7,402 nucleotides of DNA from Myxococcales bacterium. Lineage in GTDB: Bacteria; Myxococcota_A; Polyangia; Nannocystales; Nannocystaceae. Location of the stretch: NCBI GenBank assembly GCA_020431135.1, contig JAGQIT010000657.1, positions 1 through 7,402 of the forward strand, in the 5' to 3' direction. The notes beneath the pieces were generated by a model. That model was not told the origin of the DNA, ran no database searches, and saw only the letters and a program-made list of their open reading frames with translations. The position numbers and the translations under genes were made by a program. Positions 1 through 5,367 of this stretch are shown here, one piece after another (position 1 is the stretch's first letter; every line of letters starts with the position of its first letter).

Positions 1-259
1 CGCACCGCCGCCGGAGCCCCGCCGCGCGCCCGCGCGATCCGCCGCGCGCGGCCGAGGCGCAGGCGAGCGCGGCGGCGGCGAGAGAGCGGCCTCCGACGAC
101 CCCTACGCCGCAGCCGCGACGCGCCGCCCCCATTCCTCCGCCGCTCCTCGCCGTCTCGCCGGCCCCGAGCCACCTGTCTCTATCGCCATCCGCGACGCGC
201 GACATCGCCACCTCACTTGGTGATGTAACGCCCGCCGCCTCCGCTACGATACTCGGGCT
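1..259. other. Left-edge region with no supportable gene
   Basis: This extremely G+C-rich stretch is open in all three forward frames until stops at 221-223, 226-228 and 270-272. That is expected by chance at this composition. The translations are Arg/Pro/Ala-rich and show no motif. The frame ending at 270-272 has the most G/C-rich third positions, so it could be the tail of a gene starting left of the window. It would overlap the start of the next gene by about 13 bases, and I would not call it. The last 40 bases are less G+C-rich and probably hold the promoter of the gene at 260. Confidence 0.5.
245..250 (+). promoter_or_regulatory. Candidate -10 element (TACGAT) of a near-leaderless transcript
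   Basis: TACGAT matches four of six positions of the sigma-70 -10 consensus and fits TANNNT. It ends 9 nt before the ATG at 260, so transcription would begin about 2-3 nt before the start codon. No Shine-Dalgarno sequence is visible in those 9 nt. A TTGGTG at 217-222 resembles a -35 but lies 22 bp away, which is too far, so the -35 is unresolved. Confidence 0.35.
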
Positions 260-850
260 ATGCGTAACGTAGTTGGTCGCTCCCTCCGCCGCGGATTCCT
301 GACGCTGATGCTCGCGGGCCTCGCTATCCCCCTCGGCTGCGAGGCCGAGGCCGAGACCATGGGTGAGGTCGATCTCGTCGCCGTCGTCGGCGGCGACACC
401 TTCATCGGCGTCCTCGCCGACGATGAGGGCGTCGTCGCGTACGTCTGCGACGGCACCGACTCTGAGGTCATGCTCGCCGAGTGGTTCATCATGGAGAACA
501 ACGGCGGCAGCTTCGAGGCGACGAACACCGTCGCCACCGACACCGGCACCATCGACGTGTCGATCCGCGGCAGCTTCGGCGACGGCACCGCCTCCGGGAC
601 CCTGACGATCAACGGCCAGGCCTCCGACTTCGAGGCCAGCGGCTCCTCCGGCGACGAGGGCACCTACCGCGCAAAGGACAACGACTACCTCGCGGCGTGG
701 GTCATCGTCGGCGACGACCTCCGCGGCGCGGTGATCAACCGCAACACCGGCGACCTCTTTAGCGGCGGCAACATCCAGCCGACCTCCGGGACCTTCGAAT
801 TTATGGGCGTCAGCCTGACCCCGCTGAAGCTGACCATCAGCGACTACTAG
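260..850 (+). CDS. Putative secreted lipoprotein of unknown function
   Basis: This encodes 196 residues and I do not recognise a named family. Residues 1-26 form an export signal: basic n-region (R2, R7, R10, R11), then the hydrophobic stretch FLTLMLAGLAIPLG, then Cys27. The Cys fits a lipoprotein attachment site, although the lipobox is imperfect (Pro at -3). A short acidic tether follows. The mature part is acidic, Gly/Thr/Ser-rich and predicted beta-strand-rich. It contains a YVCDG motif (61-65), AEWF (73-76), a Gly/Thr-rich centre and GTYRA (134-138). From memory, similar strings (YVCDG, then EWF, then a late YR) recur in uncharacterised exported proteins of myxobacteria and actinobacteria. 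That is recollection, not a search. Cys63 is the only other Cys. The ATG at 260 is chosen because the signal peptide starts there; there is no Shine-Dalgarno, and the -10-like box at 245-250 suggests a near-leaderless mRNA. It converges on the next gene. Confidence 0.82.
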   Translation: MRNVVGRSLRRGFLTLMLAGLAIPLGCEAEAETMGEVDLVAVVGGDTFIGVLADDEGVVAYVCDGTDSEVMLAEWFIMENNGGSFEATNTVATDTGTIDVSIRGSFGDGTASGTLTINGQASDFEASGSSGDEGTYRAKDNDYLAAWVIVGDDLRGAVINRNTGDLFSGGNIQPTSGTFEFMGVSLTPLKLTISDY

Positions 851-873
851 GAGCCCGTGGGAGAGCGCCCGCA

Positions 874-898
874 GCGGCGCCCGGCGGCCGGGCGCCGC
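874..898. terminator. Hairpin between convergent genes, probable bidirectional terminator
   Basis: A perfect 11-bp inverted repeat (GCGGCGCCCGG, triloop CGG, CCGGGCGCCGC) begins 24 bp after the stop of the forward gene and ends 5 bp before the stop codon of the reverse gene. Its position between convergent stops suits a shared terminator. Neither strand has a T tract after the stem, so it is not a canonical intrinsic terminator. It may instead stall polymerase or protect 3' ends. Confidence 0.5.
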
Positions 899-902
899 GC
901 GG

Positions 903-1241
903 TCACGTCACCGTGAAGTCGAGCTCCCAGTCGAGCTCCTTGGTCAGGATCTTGCGGCTGAGCTTGATCCGCACGTCCTGCCTGCCGTCGGTCGTCGGCG
1001 TCGTCCCGTCGATGCTCGTCGAGAACGAGCGGCTCTTCGACTCCCCTGGCGACAGCTTGAAGTCGTGGACCTGAGCCCAGATCAGCACGAGCTTCTGGGC
1101 GCAGCGGACCCGCAGCTCGTTGTCGCCGCTGCCGCGCGCGCGCACGGTGTAGCTGATGTCCGCCGGCAGGTTGACCGTGAAGGTCACGGTGTCGACGGTG
1201 TCTGTGCCGCTGAGCGTGCCGCTGCGGTGATAGGTCGTCAT
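903..1241 (-). CDS. Small beta-rich hypothetical protein
   Basis: This encodes 112 residues with no recognised family. There is no signal peptide or membrane segment, so it is probably cytoplasmic unless exported by another route. The sequence alternates hydrophobic and polar residues in the manner of a beta-sandwich: VTFTVNL (19-25), ISYTVRAR (29-36), LRVRC (43-47), LVLIWAQV (51-58), QDVRIKL (88-94) and DWELDFTV (104-111). Cys47 is the only Cys. A longer reading to 1292 adds an Arg/Pro-rich N-terminus (MPRPPPRPRRGG) that looks like non-coding G+C-rich sequence. The ATG at 1241 is preferred, with a TACGAT -10-like box 6 nt upstream and no Shine-Dalgarno. It lies 130 bp downstream of the acyl-CoA ligase on the same strand, with a hairpin between them, so it probably has its own promoter. 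Confidence 0.7.
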   Translation of the reverse strand: MTTYHRSGTLSGTDTVDTVTFTVNLPADISYTVRARGSGDNELRVRCAQKLVLIWAQVHDFKLSPGESKSRSFSTSIDGTTPTTDGRQDVRIKLSRKILTKELDWELDFTVT

Positions 1242-1247
1242 GGTCTG

Positions 1248-1253
1248 ATCGTA
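1248..1253 (-). promoter_or_regulatory. Candidate -10 element (TACGAT) of a leaderless transcript
   Basis: On the reverse strand TACGAT is followed by CAGACC and then the ATG at 1241. With the usual 6-7 nt between the -10 and the start point, transcription would begin at or beside the A of the ATG. No convincing -35 is visible in the G+C-rich sequence upstream. Confidence 0.35.
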
Positions 1254-1323
1254 CCGCCCGCCGCGGCGCGGACGCGGCGGTGGTCGCGGCAAAATCGGCG
1301 GCCCCGCGCGGCCGAGAACGCGA

Positions 1324-1353
1324 CGAGGCGCGCAGCCGCGGCCGCGCGCCTCG
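1324..1353 (-). terminator. Hairpin after the acyl-CoA ligase gene, possible terminator
   Basis: CGAGGCGCGC and GCGCGCCTCG form a perfect 10-bp stem around a 10-nt loop that contains the self-complementary GCCGCGGC. The hairpin begins 18 nt past the stop codon of the ligase gene in its direction of transcription. There is no T tract. It is supported by its position and a strong stem only; in DNA this G+C-rich such stems also arise by chance. Confidence 0.4.
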
Positions 1354-1371
1354 CCGTCGACGACCGCCGCC

Positions 1372-3216
1372 CTAGGCGGGCTTCTTCGCCGACGCGTACA
1401 TGCTCTCGATGAGCTCGGCGAAGCGCTCCTCGACGACGTTGCGCTTGACCTTCAGCGACGCCGTGAGGAGGCCGTTGTCGACCGTCATCGGCCCGGGGAG
1501 GAGGCGCCAGTACTTGATGTCCTCGAAGCTGGCGAGGCCCTCGTTGACCTTGGCGACGTGGGCGTCGATCGCCTCGCGGACGCGCTCGTGGTCCTGATCC
1601 GGCGGGATGCCGATCTGCTTCGCCCACTCCTCGAGCTCCTCGGGGTCGACGGCGATCAGGGCGACGCAGTAGTTGCGACGATCGCCGATCACCACCGCCT
1701 CTTGGATGATCGGAAGGAGCTTGATCTGCCCCTCGATCTTCGCCGGCGCGACGTACTTGCCGCCCGAGGTCTTGATCAGCTCCTTCTTGCGCCCGGTGAT
1801 CCGGACGAAGCCGTCGTCGTCGATCGCCCCGAGGTCGCCGGTGCAGAACCAGCCCTCGGCGTCGAAGGCGTCGCCGGTCGCGTCCGGGCGGTTGAGGTAG
1901 CCCTGCGTGATGTTCGGGCCCTTGGCGAGGATCTCGCCGTCGCTGGCGATCTTGATCTCGACGCCCGGCAGCGGCGGACCGACGGTGCCGACCTTGAGCT
2001 TGCCCGGGCGGTTCGCGGTCAGGCCCGGGCAGGTCTCGGTGAGGCCGTAGGCCTCGAGGAGGTCGAGGCCGCAGGCGAGGAAGAAGGAGTGGACCTCCGA
2101 GTCGAGCGGCGCCGAGCCCGAGAGGAGCACGGCGGCGCGGTCGAGGCCGAGGCGCGCGCGCAGCTTCGACAGCACGAGCTTGTCGGCGAGGCCGTAGGTC
2201 ATGCTGAGGAAGAAGGGCAGCGGGCGGCCGGTACAGCGGTAGGGGATCGTCGCCTTGCCGGTGCCTATCGCCCAGCCGAAGAGCGCCTTCTTGGTCGGCG
2301 GCGCCCCGGCGACCGCGCCCTCGATCTTCGACTTCATCTTCTCGTAGACGCGCGGCGCCGCCGGGAAGAAGCCCGGGCGGGTCGCGCGGGCGTCGTCGGC
2401 GAGGGTCGGGATCCCCGAGATCACGAGCGGGATCCCCTTGTAGGGCGCCGCGAACTGGATCAGCCGGCCGAAGGAGTGGGCGAGCGGCAGGAAGAGGAAG
2501 AGCCCGCCCTCCTTCATCTTGTCCGACATGACGTCGGCGGCGTCGACCGAGCGCGCCATCGACAGGTGGTTGTCGTGGGTCTGGATGACCGCCTTCGGCG
2601 GCCCCGTCGTCCCCGAGGTGTAGGTGTAGGTCGCGGTCTGGTGGGGGGTCGCGGCCTTGCGCCGGCGCAGCATGTCGGCGCGCAGCTCCTCGAGCTCCGC
2701 GGCGCCGCGCTCCTCGAGATCGGCGAGGCTCTCCCAGTCGTCGGCGGGCTCGATCCCCGCCGGGTCGATGACGACGATGTGCTTCAGGGGGACGTCGTCC
2801 GCCGTGTACTCCTTGTTGAAGAACGTGAAGCCGTCGCGCATCGCCCGGACCTTGGCGAGCTGCTCGCGGTCGTCGACGATCACCAGCTTGATCTTGGTGT
2901 CGGTGTGGGCGTAGCCGACCTCCTCGGAGTGGAGCGACGCGTAGATCGGGACGGTCTGGAGCCCGACCGACAGCCCGGCGAAGTCGCAGGTCAGCCAGTC
3001 TTCGCTCGTCTGCCCCAAGAGACCGATGACGTCGTTGTCGGCGAGATCGACCGCGGAGAGGATGCCTGCGGCGATCCTATCCGCGCGCTCAGCGACCTGC
3101 TTCCAGCTCCGGTCGACCCAGCCGCTGCCCTCCTTGACGCGCAGCGCGGGCTCATTGGGACTCTGCTCAGCCCGCGCGTGCAGCAGCTCCGCGAGGGTCT
3201 TCACGTTCAGACTCAT
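1372..3216 (-). CDS. Long-chain fatty acid--CoA ligase (AMP-forming)
   Basis: This 614-residue enzyme of the ANL superfamily activates long-chain fatty acids through an acyl-AMP intermediate to acyl-CoA, feeding beta-oxidation or lipid synthesis. Length and motifs fit the FadD15-like bacterial long-chain group. In order: the P-loop AMP-binding motif YTSGTTGPPK (199-208), LPLAHSFGR (243-251), YGLTETCPG (390-398), the ATP/ribose-binding GWFCTGDLG (455-463), the hinge and GRKKELIKTSGGKYV (475-489), and the C-terminal subdomain with the adenylation Lys in TASLKVKR (about Lys589). All catalytic motifs are intact. There is no signal peptide, so it is cytoplasmic or peripheral to the inner membrane. 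The ATG at 3216 is chosen over an in-frame GTG at 3222 because the GTG lies inside a near-ideal Shine-Dalgarno (GGAGGTGA). An 18-bp palindrome 14 bp upstream of the start may be an operator. The flanking genes suggest no pathway partner, so the substrate range is inferred from family only. Confidence 0.95.
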   Translation of the reverse strand: MSLNVKTLAELLHARAEQSPNEPALRVKEGSGWVDRSWKQVAERADRIAAGILSAVDLADNDVIGLLGQTSEDWLTCDFAGLSVGLQTVPIYASLHSEEVGYAHTDTKIKLVIVDDREQLAKVRAMRDGFTFFNKEYTADDVPLKHIVVIDPAGIEPADDWESLADLEERGAAELEELRADMLRRRKAATPHQTATYTYTSGTTGPPKAVIQTHDNHLSMARSVDAADVMSDKMKEGGLFLFLPLAHSFGRLIQFAAPYKGIPLVISGIPTLADDARATRPGFFPAAPRVYEKMKSKIEGAVAGAPPTKKALFGWAIGTGKATIPYRCTGRPLPFFLSMTYGLADKLVLSKLRARLGLDRAAVLLSGSAPLDSEVHSFFLACGLDLLEAYGLTETCPGLTANRPGKLKVGTVGPPLPGVEIKIASDGEILAKGPNITQGYLNRPDATGDAFDAEGWFCTGDLGAIDDDGFVRITGRKKELIKTSGGKYVAPAKIEGQIKLLPIIQEAVVIGDRRNYCVALIAVDPEELEEWAKQIGIPPDQDHERVREAIDAHVAKVNEGLASFEDIKYWRLLPGPMTVDNGLLTASLKVKRNVVEERFAELIESMYASAKKPA

Positions 3217-3218
3217 CT

Positions 3219-3226
3219 TCACCTCC
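3219..3226 (-). promoter_or_regulatory. Strong Shine-Dalgarno (GGAGGTGA) of the acyl-CoA ligase gene
   Basis: On the reverse strand GGAGGTGA is followed by AG and the ATG at 3216, putting GGAGG 5 nt from the start codon. It is the strongest ribosome binding site in the window and decides the start: the upstream GTG at 3222 overlaps the site and cannot use it. Confidence 0.85.
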
Positions 3227-3230
3227 GGCG

Positions 3231-3248
3231 CTCACGATCGACCGTGAG
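3231..3248. promoter_or_regulatory. 18-bp near-perfect palindrome, candidate operator before the acyl-CoA ligase
   Basis: CTCACGATCGACCGTGAG is an inverted repeat with a single mismatched pair: CTCACG, A, TCGA, C, CGTGAG. It starts 14 bp upstream of the ATG at 3216 and 4 bp beyond the Shine-Dalgarno. Its size and symmetry suit a dimeric repressor such as the TetR- or GntR-type regulators that control fatty-acid genes in many bacteria. In RNA it could also fold as a short 5' leader hairpin beside the ribosome binding site. No regulator gene is in the window, so the binding protein is unknown. Confidence 0.45.
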
Positions 3249-3440
3249 AGCGGGCCACAACCTACCACGACCGCGACCCCGCGCTAGCGGCCCGACGCAA
3301 AACTCCCGCGTGCTCGCGCGCCGCGATCGTCCCGACGCGCGTCGCCGAGACGCCGTGTCACCGAGGCGCCGAGGCGTCGCCGTCGTCCGCGATGAACGCG
3401 CGAGCGCGGCGGGAAGAGGTCTGCCGGGACAGGTGCGCCC

Positions 3441-5063
3441 TCAGCCGCGCCGCGTCGACGCGCCGCGCCGGCGGATCCCGAAGAGCGTCGTCAGGAGCAG
3501 CGCGGCGCCGCCGAGATCATTGTTCCGCGACGCATGACACGCGCAGCCGCCGTCCTCGGCTCCGTCGCCGTAGCCGTCGGGGAGGGCCTGGCCGCTGTCG
3601 CTCGCGCTCCCGGTCGCGCTCGCCGAGCCCCCGCTCGCGCTCGCCGAGCTCCCCGTCGCGCCGCCGTCAGTCCCGCTCCCGCCCGTCCCGCTCCCGCCCG
3701 TGGTCCCGTCGCCGCTGACGCAGGCGCCGTCGCTGCACACGAGCCCGCCGTCGCACGAGCCGCACGAGCCCCCGCAGCCGTCGTCGCCGCACGCCTTCCC
3801 GGCGCAGTCCGGCGCGCACATGCCCCCGGTGTCTCCGCCGTCGACGCAGGCCCCGTCGCTGCACACCTGGTCGACCGCGCAGGTCCCACACACGCCGCCG
3901 CAGCCGTCGTCGCCGCACGCCTTCCCGTCGCAGGCGGGGGCGCATACGCACATCGACCCGTCGCAGCTCTCGCCCGGCCCGCAGTCGCCGCACGAGCCCC
4001 CGCAGCCGTCGTCGCCGCACTCCTTGCCGCCGCAGCTCGGCGCGCAGTCGCAGCCGGGGCCGAGCGGCGGGCGCTCCTCGGTCCAGTCCTCGCACGCCCC
4101 CTCGGCCCCGATCCCGAGCGAGCCCGTCGACGGGTAGGTGACCTTGTTGCCCTCGCTGTCCTCGAAGACGAAGTAGTAGCGGTGGCAGCCCTGCCCCACG
4201 CCGGTGACCTCCGCCTTATAGGCGCCGTTCGCCGCCGCGCCGCGGCCGAGGCTCATCGCCTCGCAGCTCCCGTCGACGTTGATCAGCGCCTGGCTCGGCG
4301 CCGCCTGGTCGTACCAGTTGGCCCAGGCCTCGACGGTGTTGCCGGCCCGCGGCCAGTGGGCGCCCGAGGCGATCTTCCCCTTCTCGTCGGCGTCCGCGCT
4401 GCCGAAGTCGCCGACGTGGTAGCCGTCGACGCCGAAGCCGACGCCGCCGTTCGAGGTCAGGAGGAGCCAGCGATGGCCGTTATCCTGCGTGAACATGCAC
4501 GCGTCGTTGCCCCCGGCCGACTCGTAGAGCCACAGGTAGAAGGCTTGGTTCGGCGACGATCCGCCGGCGATGATCTCCCCGAAGTAGCCGCCGCCGAAGA
4601 GGCCGACGCGGCCCTGCGGGTTGGTGCAGCTCGGGTTGCAGACCGGCTCGCCGCCGACGCACGAGCAGCTCGCCGCGCCGTCGCAGCCGTTCTCCCAGGT
4701 GTCGCCGATGTCCGGGGCGAGCGTGCACTTCGAGGTGTGGCCGAAGTAGCCGAGCTTCTCCATGTGGGCGGCGTGGAAGCGCGCCGCTCGGCTGTTCTTG
4801 CGGCTGAGGTAGAGCGGCGGCTTGACCTCGTAGCAGGCGGCCTCGGTGCAGTTGTCGCCGCACTGATCCATCTCGACCTGCGGGTCGACGCGGGCGCGGT
4901 TGGTCAGCTCGAGGTGGACGCGCTCGGCCCAGCTCGGGTAGCCGTCGATCTTCTCGCCCTCGGCCGCGGCGTCCGTTGCGAGGAGACCGAGCGCGAGCCC
5001 AAGAACGACAGGGGCGAGGGAGGCGACAGAGGCAGGGGAGACGAGGGCGCCGCGGTACGTCAT
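3441..5063 (-). CDS. Secreted CAP (SCP)-domain protein with Cys-rich repeats and MYXO-CTERM-type anchor
   Basis: This encodes 540 residues. Residues 1-34 are a Sec signal peptide with probable cleavage at DAAA/EGE. A CAP/SCP superfamily domain follows (about 44-215): ELTNRARVDP, HAAHM (97-101), GYFGHTS with His109, GEIIAGG with Glu163, and GHRW with His197. These match the conserved His/Glu cavity residues of the family. It has extra Cys-rich insertions, probably disulfide-bonded. After a beta-rich segment (about 240-325) come three Cys repeats (338-372, 374-406, 416-448) with the core GK-x-CGDDGCGG-x-CG-x-C. A Gly/Ser/Thr linker (about 450-500) and a tail with Cys507-Ala-Cys509, the hydrophobic LGGAALLLTTLFGI and RRR complete it. 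That tail matches the MYXO-CTERM type, thought to be processed by myxosortase for surface attachment. The ATG at 5063 is preferred over 5102: it gives a compact signal peptide, and a promoter-like pair occupies the longer reading. The CAP role (for example lipid binding or proteolysis) is unknown here. The protein should be exported. Confidence 0.9.
   Translation of the reverse strand: MTYRGALVSPASVASLAPVVLGLALGLLATDAAAEGEKIDGYPSWAERVHLELTNRARVDPQVEMDQCGDNCTEAACYEVKPPLYLSRKNSRAARFHAAHMEKLGYFGHTSKCTLAPDIGDTWENGCDGAASCSCVGGEPVCNPSCTNPQGRVGLFGGGYFGEIIAGGSSPNQAFYLWLYESAGGNDACMFTQDNGHRWLLLTSNGGVGFGVDGYHVGDFGSADADEKGKIASGAHWPRAGNTVEAWANWYDQAAPSQALINVDGSCEAMSLGRGAAANGAYKAEVTGVGQGCHRYYFVFEDSEGNKVTYPSTGSLGIGAEGACEDWTEERPPLGPGCDCAPSCGGKECGDDGCGGSCGDCGPGESCDGSMCVCAPACDGKACGDDGCGGVCGTCAVDQVCSDGACVDGGDTGGMCAPDCAGKACGDDGCGGSCGSCDGGLVCSDGACVSGDGTTGGSGTGGSGTDGGATGSSASASGGSASATGSASDSGQALPDGYGDGAEDGGCACHASRNNDLGGAALLLTTLFGIRRRGASTRRG
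3614..3649 (-). repeat. Two copies of a 15-bp motif at 21-bp spacing in the Ser/Ala/Gly linker
   Basis: TCGCGCTCGCCGAGC occurs at 3614-3628 and again at 3635-3649. The 21-bp period keeps the reading frame and encodes the repeated Ser-Ala-Ser/Gly-rich linker segment of the CAP protein. It looks like an in-frame duplication within a flexible linker. Confidence 0.7.
3671..3700 (-). repeat. Perfect tandem duplication of a 15-bp unit encoding GGSGT
   Basis: TCCCGCTCCCGCCCG occurs twice without a mismatch (3671-3685, 3686-3700). The unit is five codons and encodes Gly-Gly-Ser-Gly-Thr in the linker between the Cys-rich repeats and the C-terminal anchor. Such in-frame minisatellites can change copy number by slippage and so vary linker length without breaking the gene. 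Confidence 0.8.
3720..4052 (-). repeat. Three tandem Cys-rich repeats (CGDDGCGG type)
   Basis: Repeat 1 is encoded at 3948-4052, repeat 2 at 3846-3944 and repeat 3 at 3720-3818. Each runs C-A-P-x-C-x-G-K-x-C-G-D-D-G-C-G-G-x-C-G-x-C and ends with another Cys pair (CSDGAC in repeats 2 and 3). The DNA is also conserved: the core CCGCAGCCGTCGTCGCCGCA recurs in all three copies, pointing to fairly recent duplication or gene conversion. The regular Cys spacing suggests small disulfide-bonded modules outside the cytoplasm. This repeat type is familiar from other myxobacterial secreted proteins and is sometimes mislabelled in databases. Confidence 0.85.
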
Positions 5064-5071
5064 CGCCGGCG

Positions 5072-5101
5072 ACGATACCGAACCACGCGCGAAATCGTCC
5101 A
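5072..5101 (-). promoter_or_regulatory. Candidate sigma-70-like promoter of the CAP gene
   Basis: On the reverse strand TGGACG (5096-5101, four of six matches to TTGACA) is followed after 18 nt by TATCGT (5072-5077, four of six to TATAAT). The ATG at 5063 comes 8 nt later. The start point would fall within about 2 nt of the ATG, implying a leaderless or near-leaderless mRNA, and no Shine-Dalgarno is present. It overlaps the extra codons of the alternative start at 5102, which argues against that start. Confidence 0.45.
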
Positions 5102-5197
5102 TCGCCGCGGACGCGCCTCGGAGGCCGTGTTCGCGGCAATTTCAGCGGGCGACGACGACCTCTGCACGGCGCCGCCAGGCGCCCCACGAGCGCCGAG

Positions 5198-5249
5198 AAT
5201 TTTAAATTGCAGAGGCGGCGCGCCGACCCGAGGTCGACCCGCCGCCTCT
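5198..5249 (-). terminator. Compound hairpin with A/T-rich tail, probable terminator after the VOC gene
   Basis: AGAGGCGGCG and CGCCGCCTCT (5211-5220, 5240-5249) form a perfect 10-bp outer stem. Inside is a 3x3 internal loop and then a second 5-bp stem (CGACC, CGA, GGTCG at 5224-5236). On the reverse strand the stem is followed by GCAATTTAAAATT. This is the only strong stem in the window with an adjoining A/T-rich tail. It lies about 120 nt past the VOC stop codon. The tail is mixed A and T rather than pure T, so termination is likely but not certain. Confidence 0.5.
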
Positions 5250-5250
5250 C

Positions 5251-5342
5251 AGATCGGCGCGTGTTTTTCCTGCCATCGTCGGCGCGCTCGGCTCCGCCGA
5301 AGCGCCGCTCTGCCGCGCGGGCAAGCGAGCGCGCGCCGATCT
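5251..5342 (-). other. Possible structured RNA: 11-bp stem enclosing two hairpins
   Basis: AGATCGGCGCG (5251-5261) and CGCGCCGATCT (5332-5342) are perfect complements 70 nt apart. Between them lie GGCGC/GCGCC with TCGGC/GCCGA (5281-5306, loop TCC) and a short TGCC/GGCA hairpin (5311-5323). The result would be a three-way junction. On the reverse strand it begins 25 nt past the VOC stop codon and is followed at once by the terminator-like hairpin at 5211-5249. It matches no riboswitch or RNA family I know. It could be a 3'-UTR element or small RNA, or chance pairing in very G+C-rich DNA. Confidence 0.3.
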
Positions 5343-5367
5343 ACGTGACGTCCTCCTAGGACGCGGG

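Larger units (their letters stand above)
5064..5367. other. 304-bp intergenic region with promoter, terminator-like and structured elements
   Basis: This lies between the start of the CAP gene and the stop of the VOC gene, both leftward, and I see no credible small gene in it. From the VOC side it holds an 11-bp inverted repeat enclosing two smaller hairpins (5251-5342), then a compound hairpin with an A/T-rich tail (5198-5249). Next comes a featureless G+C-rich stretch, and finally a promoter-like -35/-10 pair immediately before the CAP start (5072-5101). GAATTTTAAATTGC at 5197-5210 is the most A/T-rich patch in the neighbourhood; besides being a terminator tail it could act as a -10 region (TAAAAT on the reverse strand at 5199-5204). 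Confidence 0.6.

Noticed and set aside
3334..3376. 10-bp palindrome GACGCGCGTC and a double CCGAGGCG after the CAP gene
   Set aside because: Both are short, made of common G+C-rich words and not arranged like a terminator or operator; chance is sufficient.
1558..3537. Forward open frame of 659 codons opposite the acyl-CoA ligase
   Set aside because: It is antisense to a gene with every ANL motif intact. Its translation is a low-complexity Arg/Val/Asp/Leu/Glu-rich string, as expected from the reverse complement of G+C-rich codons.
3720..4052. Regular repeats as a possible CRISPR array
   Set aside because: The repeats are in-frame protein modules of a single gene, of uneven length, with the supposed spacers also conserved.
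5064..5102. Upstream ATG at 5102 as the CAP gene start
   Set aside because: It would add 13 polar residues in front of a good signal peptide and would place the promoter-like elements inside the coding region. It is not excluded.
3534..5348. Forward open frame of 604 codons opposite the CAP gene
   Set aside because: It is an Ala/Arg/Val-rich shadow of a reverse-strand gene that has a signal peptide, domain motifs and a sorting tail.
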